DNA from: Rickettsiales bacterium | Lineage (GTDB): Bacteria; Pseudomonadota; Alphaproteobacteria; Methylaequorales; Methylaequoraceae | Direction: 5' to 3' | Assembly: GCA_028407765.1 (NCBI GenBank) | Contig: JAOOJU010000004.1 | Coordinates: 1 to 47,923 of the forward strand | DNA: 47,923 bases | Part shown: piece after piece, positions 43,338-47,923 of the stretch | Layout of the letters: the number at the start of each line of letters is the position of its first letter | Position numbering within the stretch: the stretch's first letter is position 1 | Translations under genes and position numbers: made by a program | The notes under the pieces: generated by a model | Told to the model about the DNA's origin: nothing | What the model saw: the letters and a program-made list of their open reading frames with translations, nothing else | The model's database searches: none

Positions 43338-45501
43338 GCACCTCTCTTCTCCCTACATGGTTAGCAGCACTTACGATTCCTTCTGTTTCCATTTTTTCTA
43401 TAATCCTAGCAGCTCTGTTATATCCTATTTGCAAGTGTCTTTGAATGAAACTTGTTGATGCCTTCTTTTCTCTGCAAACAATTGCAACAGCTTGATTATA
43501 CAATTCATCACCTTTGTCTAGATTGAGACCAACAAAACTGTCACTTTCTTCTTCGTGTGTAATTGATTCAAGGTATTCAGGTTCACCTTGAGATTTTAGA
43601 TGATTTACAACAGACTCAACTTCATGAGTTTTAACAAATGGTCCGTGAACTCTCAACAATCGTTTCCCTACCATGGTAATTAACAAGTCTCCTTTTCCGA
43701 GGAGTTTTTCACCTCCTTGTTCTCCCAATATTGTCCTACTATCAATTTTTGTGGTAACTTGATAGCTTATTCTTGAAGGAAAGTTAGACTTTATTGTACC
43801 CGTGATCACATCAACTGAAGGACGTTGAGTTGCTACGATTAAATGGATTCCAGCTGCTCTTGCCATTTGTGATAGTCTTTGAATAGCTGCTTCTATTTCT
43901 TTTCCAGCGGTAATCATCAAGTCAGCTAATTCATCAACAACAACTACAATTTTGGGAAATAAACGAAGTTCAATTGGTTTTTTTTCATTTATAGGTTTTC
44001 CAGTTTCTGGATCAAATCCTACTTGTACCTCTTTTTGTAGGATCTCACCTTTATCAAGTATTTTTTTCACTTTGTCATTGTAAGCTTCAATTTCTCTAAC
44101 GCCAATTTGTGACATTAAATGATAACGAGCCTCCATTTCTTTTACTGTCCATTTTAGCGCTGTTACTGCTTTTTTAGGATCTGTTACAACTTCTGTTAAT
44201 AAGTGAGGAATATCCTGATAAACCGAAAGTTCAAGCATTTTTGGATCTATTAAAATTAAACGACAATCCTCTGGAGTTAAATTATAAAGCAATGATAAGA
44301 TCATTGCATTTATACCTACAGATTTACCAGATCCAGTAGTTCCAGCTACTAAAAGGTGTGGCATATTCGATAGATCAACAATAATAGGATTTCCTAAAAT
44401 ATCTTTACCTAAGACTAGTGGCAAAGAATGAGATGTACTATTAAAAATATTATTATCGATTAGTTCTCTCAGAAAAACTGTTTCTCTTTGTTTATTAGGT
44501 ATCTCAATTCCAATAGCATCTCTTCCTGGAATAGCTGAAATTCTTGTAGATAATGCACTCATGGATCGGGCAATATCATCAGCTAGACCTATAACTGTAG
44601 ATGTTTTGGTCCCTGGAGCCGGAGTTAATTCATAAAGGGTCACTATTGGACCCTGTTTGACTGATGTAATTTGTCCGTTAATATTAAAATCATTGAGAAC
44701 ATTTGCTAACATCACGGTATTTTTCTGGGTATTTCTGGTATTTTCTGTTTCAAAGCTATTCTGATTTACGGGCTTTTCAAGATAATCAAGTATAGGAAAG
44801 GAATAATTTTCGTTAACACTTTTTTTCCTTAGTATGGGTCTAATTTTTTTTGATGAGATTACCCTATTTCTTTTGTTTGTTAGTTGGTCTAATTTCGGAA
44901 ATCGAAATCTCTTGTTTATTCTTAAAATAAAAAAGATGATACTTTTTAAGAATAGACTAATAACAGAAAGAACTAATTTCCATGATCTTAGACTTAGACT
45001 CGAAGTAATTAATAATAAAATCACACTAATAAAACTTAAAAAAACTTTAATGTATACGACTGGGAATTCATTGAAATGAAAAGAATACATTTGCTTTAGT
45101 CCATTTCCAACAAAACCATAACTACCAAAAGGCAATATCTGAATTTCAGGTTTTAGCCAGAAGGTTGAAAAGAAAGAGGCAAAGATTAAGAAAATTGGAA
45201 ATAAACTAACTGAAACCCAATGAATATAATCTTTTTGAATAAAAACTTTTAAAGTCCATAAAATAAATATGAATGGAATTAAGTAAGCATTGATTCCTAG
45301 TGCCCTAAACAAAAGGTCAGAACTGTAAGAACCGAATGAGCCTAGAAAGTTATTATTTATTTTTATTGAAGAATCATTTTGAAAAAAAGAATTATCATTT
45401 ATATCAAATGAAATTAACCCAACCAAAGTCAAGAAGCTTAGGGTAAATAGAAATAAGAAAGTAAGGATTCTTAAAGATTTTGATTTCTTATATTTACTCA
45501 T
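43318..45501 (-). CDS. ftsK: DNA translocase FtsK
   Basis: 727 residues. About four to five membrane segments occupy residues 10-195, and the linker to the motor is short (about 60 residues). The motor has Walker A 'LLVAGTTGSGKSVGINAMI', Walker B 'RLFPKIVVVVDELADLMI' and 'GIHLIVATQRPSVDVITG'. The C-terminal gamma winged helix ('LYNQAVAIVCREKKASTSFIQRHLQIGYNRAARIIEKME') should read KOPS sequences. It pumps chromosome ends through the division septum. It is divergent from the ubiH-type gene across 60 bp, and ftsK-lolA-xth form one unit, the usual alphaproteobacterial order. Confidence 0.98.
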   Translation of the reverse strand: MSKYKKSKSLRILTFLFLFTLSFLTLVGLISFDINDNSFFQNDSSIKINNNFLGSFGSYSSDLLFRALGINAYLIPFIFILWTLKVFIQKDYIHWVSVSLFPIFLIFASFFSTFWLKPEIQILPFGSYGFVGNGLKQMYSFHFNEFPVVYIKVFLSFISVILLLITSSLSLRSWKLVLSVISLFLKSIIFFILRINKRFRFPKLDQLTNKRNRVISSKKIRPILRKKSVNENYSFPILDYLEKPVNQNSFETENTRNTQKNTVMLANVLNDFNINGQITSVKQGPIVTLYELTPAPGTKTSTVIGLADDIARSMSALSTRISAIPGRDAIGIEIPNKQRETVFLRELIDNNIFNSTSHSLPLVLGKDILGNPIIVDLSNMPHLLVAGTTGSGKSVGINAMILSLLYNLTPEDCRLILIDPKMLELSVYQDIPHLLTEVVTDPKKAVTALKWTVKEMEARYHLMSQIGVREIEAYNDKVKKILDKGEILQKEVQVGFDPETGKPINEKKPIELRLFPKIVVVVDELADLMITAGKEIEAAIQRLSQMARAAGIHLIVATQRPSVDVITGTIKSNFPSRISYQVTTKIDSRTILGEQGGEKLLGKGDLLITMVGKRLLRVHGPFVKTHEVESVVNHLKSQGEPEYLESITHEEESDSFVGLNLDKGDELYNQAVAIVCREKKASTSFIQRHLQIGYNRAARIIEKMETEGIVSAANHVGRREVLVGRNS

Positions 45502-45561
45502 TGGTCCAAAACATTATATAAGTCTAGTATATACTTTTTATATTAAAAAATTATCAAATCT

Positions 45562-46777
45562 ATGAAAAAAAAAAATGAACATTACGATATTATTATAATT
45601 GGAGCAGGTCTCGTAGGGCTTATTATGTCACTTTTTTTAGCAAAGAATAAAATTAAGGTAAGTTTAATAGAAAAAAAATCAATTAAAAGAAAATAACGTC
45701 AAATTACAAGATGCAAGAACTACTGCAATTTCTCAAGGAACAAAGAGAATTTTAATAAAATTTAATCTATGGAAATTCATTGAAAAATACGTTCAACCAA
45801 TAGAAAAGATTAACGTGATTGACAGCTCTATGTATAAAAACCTTAATTTTGATTCAAAGGTGTTAAATGAAGGTGATCTTGGATTTATTATTGAGAATAA
45901 TTTATTTAAAAATTTTTTGATAAGTGAAGTAACGAGAAATAAATTTATAACTGTTTTTGATAAAACTGACGTTAAAGATATAAAAATAGATAATTTAGAT
46001 TTATCTAATAAAGCAAAAGTAATTATCAAAAAGAAAACAATTACCAGTAATCTAATAATTTCAGCTGATGGAAGGTTTTCTAGGTCTAGATATTATTTAA
46101 ACATTAAGAACTACTGTTATTTTTATGAACAGAACGCATATGTTTTTATTATTCAACATGAAAATGATCACAAAGGAATAGCTTTAGAGAAATTCTTTCC
46201 AGAGGGACCTTTAGCAATACTGCCTATGAGAAAAAAAAATAAAAATTATTTTCAATCATCTGTTGTTTGGACTCTTGATGAAAATTTAGGTGATTTCTCA
46301 AAACTTTCAGAAAAAGAGTTTAAAAGTGAATTTTTAATGAGATACAATAACTATCTTGGTAAAGTTTTTACTATAACTAAACCTAAAATTTATCCTTTAA
46401 GTTTAACTTATACTTATGAAGCATATAAAAATAGAATTGTCTTTATTGGGGAATCATCTCAAGGAATACATCCAATTGCAGGTCAGGGTTTTAATTTGGG
46501 AGTAAGAGACTGTAGCATTTTAATGGAATCTCTAATTTCAGGTATTAAATCTGGAATTGACATTGGAAGTCCAGAAATATTATCAACCTATGCCTCAATG
46601 AGGAAAGTAGATAAAGGGATATTTATAACATCTACTCATTTATTAAACAAACTTTTCTCTAATCGTAACTCAATACTAAGTTTTTTGAGAAGTAATGGCT
46701 TACGTGCAGTTGACAATCTCCCATTCTTAAAAAAAAGTTTTATGAAATTGGCAATGGGTCTTAAGAGTTTGAGTTAA
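45562..46777 (+). pseudogene. UbiH/UbiF-type FAD monooxygenase, frameshifted
   Basis: The ATG at 45562 opens a 43-codon frame with the FAD-binding motif 'IIIIGAGLVGLIMSLFLAK' that ends at a TAA (45694-45696). The remaining ~365 codons continue in the next frame: from about 45692, 'NNVKLQDARTTAIS', then the long body with 'SADGRFSRSRYYLN' and 'FIGESSQGIHPIAGQGFNLGVRDCSIL', the second FAD motif. Dropping one A near 45685-45688, or in the A8 at 45671-45678, restores a single protein of about 404 residues. The family hydroxylates ubiquinone precursors. The break may be a true mutation, a sequencing error, or be rescued by slippage. It overlaps the convergent DUF971 gene by 17 bp. Confidence 0.85.
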
Positions 46778-47054
46778 AACGATTGATTTCTAAAATGTAT
46801 TCCCAACTAAATATACCCGTATTATGGCCATCGTCAAAAAAAAACCTTAAAGCATAATTCCCAACCGCTTCAACTTTATTTATATTTACTAAACTAAATT
46901 TTTTAATATCAGGATTTTTAATATTTTTTTTATTTTCGGCCGATGGACTGAACGCTCTCAGAACTGAGCATTCAAGTATTAAACATTTATTATTTTCATA
47001 GTAAAATAATACTTTCTTTTCTTTTCTTAATACTTTTATAGAATTTGGTATCAT
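46761..47054 (-). CDS. DUF971 domain protein
   Basis: 97 residues. 'PNSIKVLRKEKKVLFYYENNKCLILECSVLRAFSPSAE' and 'VGNYALRFFFDDGHNTGIFSWEYI' match DUF971, the domain also found at the N-terminus of gamma-butyrobetaine hydroxylases. A stand-alone DUF971 protein has been linked to iron-sulfur cluster biology in some bacteria. It lies 11 bp downstream of the LON-domain gene and is probably co-transcribed with it. Confidence 0.86.
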   Translation of the reverse strand: MIPNSIKVLRKEKKVLFYYENNKCLILECSVLRAFSPSAENKKNIKNPDIKKFSLVNINKVEAVGNYALRFFFDDGHNTGIFSWEYILEINRFNSNS

Positions 47055-47065
47055 CCAAACTTAAT

Positions 47066-47779
47066 CTAAGATAAAGATTGAGATTTAAAGGATTCATTGT
47101 CATTAATACTCATGTCAATTAATGAGTTTAATACATCAATTCTATGATCTAAACTTTTAGCTTCTAGAAGTGCTTGTTTTTCTATATCAGTGAAAGGGCA
47201 ACCCATAGAAATTGAATTAACAAGATCTTCATCATTTGATGCTTCAATGGCTTGCCAATCAGCATTTATTGACATTTTTTTAAAATAAAGCCTTAGTCTA
47301 TCTTCAAAGTCATTTCTTTTCGATGGTTCAGATACAGCGCTTTTATTTATATCAGATTTAAAAGATTTCCACGAAACATTAAATAAACGGAAACCATCAA
47401 GAGTAGGTTTTTCATTTAGGATTTGGTATCGAGAAAGCCCTTTGAGAACAATTTCATATCTATTATCATTAGTTTGTGTAAATGCCACAATAAGACCTGC
47501 ACAACCAACTGAATATACTTTAGGAGATTTATGTCTATTTGAACTATCTGTTGGCTGAACCATCCCAATAATTCTATTTGTTTTTAATGCATAATCAAAC
47601 ATATGAAGATATCTACTTTCAAACAAATTAAGCGGCAACGTACATTTAGGAAGTAATAGTGCATTACTGAGAGGAAAAATTGGTAAAGTATCAGGTAATT
47701 TTTCTATATTTTTTTCAAAACTATAAGTATTCAAATCCTTCTCCAACGATATTATATTGTATATGCTATATTTTTTCAC
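47066..47779 (-). CDS. LON N-terminal substrate-binding domain protein
   Basis: 237 residues. 'LPIFPLSNALLLPKCTLPLNLFESRYLHMFDYAL' is the beginning of the Lon N-terminal (PUA-like) domain. 'IGMVQP' and 'GCAGLIVAFTQTNDNRYEIVLKGLSRYQIL' complete it. No ATPase or protease domain follows, so this is the stand-alone family seen across alphaproteobacteria, not Lon itself. A helical C-terminal region (about residues 150-225) is present. Its function is unknown; protein quality control is a reasonable guess only. Confidence 0.9.
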   Translation of the reverse strand: MKKYSIYNIISLEKDLNTYSFEKNIEKLPDTLPIFPLSNALLLPKCTLPLNLFESRYLHMFDYALKTNRIIGMVQPTDSSNRHKSPKVYSVGCAGLIVAFTQTNDNRYEIVLKGLSRYQILNEKPTLDGFRLFNVSWKSFKSDINKSAVSEPSKRNDFEDRLRLYFKKMSINADWQAIEASNDEDLVNSISMGCPFTDIEKQALLEAKSLDHRIDVLNSLIDMSINDNESFKSQSLS

Positions 47780-47822
47780 TAATTAAAGCTTTTTATAAAA
47801 AATTTAAGTTAATGACTTATCA

Positions 47823-47850
47823 TTGTAAATTTAGAATTTTAAGTTATAGT
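47823..47850 (+). promoter_or_regulatory. Candidate promoter of tRNA-Gly
   Basis: TTGTAA (47823-47828), a 16-base spacer and TATAGT (47845-47850) lie just upstream of the tRNA. Initiation near 47857 would give a leader of under ten bases, normal for tRNA genes. The elements deviate from consensus, so this is tentative. Confidence 0.35.
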
Positions 47851-47864
47851 TGATTTTAATGTTT

Positions 47865-47923
47865 GCGGGAATAGCTCAGTGGTAGAGCATCACGTTGCCA
47901 ACGTGAGGGTCGCGAGTTCGAAT
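47865..47923 (+). tRNA. tRNA-Gly (anticodon GCC), 3'-truncated by window edge
   Basis: The first 59 bases of a tRNA. The acceptor 5' strand GCGGGAA is followed by a D-arm (GCTC...GAGC) and an anticodon stem TCACG/CGTGA enclosing TTGCCAA with the GCC anticodon at 47897-47899. The variable loop and the T-arm 5' half GCGAGTTCGAAT come next. The 3' end of the T-stem and acceptor strand lie beyond the window. It reads glycine codons GGC and GGU. Confidence 0.96.

Overview
This window reads as a core chromosomal segment of a streamlined, AT-rich alphaproteobacterium, probably free-living. By eye the base composition is about 30% GC. The alphaproteobacterial signature is gene order: hrcA-grpE-dnaK-dnaJ-dapB, hisB-DUF2628-hisH-hisA-hisF-hisE-HIT, hslVU, the Tim44-like/secB/dnaQ/coaE/aroE/maf block, and hemE-hemH-hemJ-rho-mnmE-mnmG-rsmG-parA-parB followed by holA-lptE-leuS. 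A Gram-negative envelope is implied by lolA, lptE, secB, mltA and a GT9 heptosyltransferase-type gene. Complete-looking his, dap and heme genes argue against an obligate intracellular parasite. No insertion sequence, prophage or CRISPR array was seen.

Layout. 1-3475: partial GT9 glycosyltransferase, PfkB kinase, DUF2244 protein, DMT exporter. 3482-9822 (minus strand): heat-shock operon hrcA-grpE-dnaK-dnaJ, then dapB and a small lipoprotein. 9904-14212: rph-rdgB, an LpoA-like protein, a dual-BON lipoprotein and gshB. 14209-18011 (minus): histidine genes. 18138-22764: hslVU, Smr protein, mltA, Tim44-like protein, secB. 22761-25513 (minus): dnaQ-coaE-aroE-maf. 25514-25798: non-coding AT-rich region that I call the probable replication origin. 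25799-35431 (plus): heme genes, rho, tRNA-modification genes and parAB, with two parS-like sites. 35424-47779: holA, lptE, leuS, a ThiE-like protein, YggS, an L,D-transpeptidase, a winged-helix regulator, xth, lolA, ftsK, a frameshifted ubiH-type gene, DUF971 and a LON-domain protein. A tRNA-Gly(GCC) runs off the right edge.

The genes fit together as an origin-proximal housekeeping region: origin, chromosome partition (parAB/parS, ftsK), replication (dnaQ, holA), proteostasis (hslVU, DnaK system, secB) and envelope assembly. Packing is extreme. All ten convergent gene pairs overlap or sit within 6 bp, and two divergent pairs have start codons only 4 and 8 bp apart.

The most unusual structure is a perfect 38-bp inverted repeat. 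One arm lies in the dnaK 5' leader (7995-8032) and the other lies in frame inside the grpE coding region (8617-8654), about 0.6 kb away on the same strand and operon. It could allow RNA pairing between the grpE and dnaK messages, could act as a DNA inversion site, or could be a recent template-switch scar. Also notable are a shared one-base variant in both parS sites that changes a normally arginine codon of RsmG to cysteine, the ubiH frameshift next to an A8 tract, and 11-13-nt homopolymers inside intact genes.
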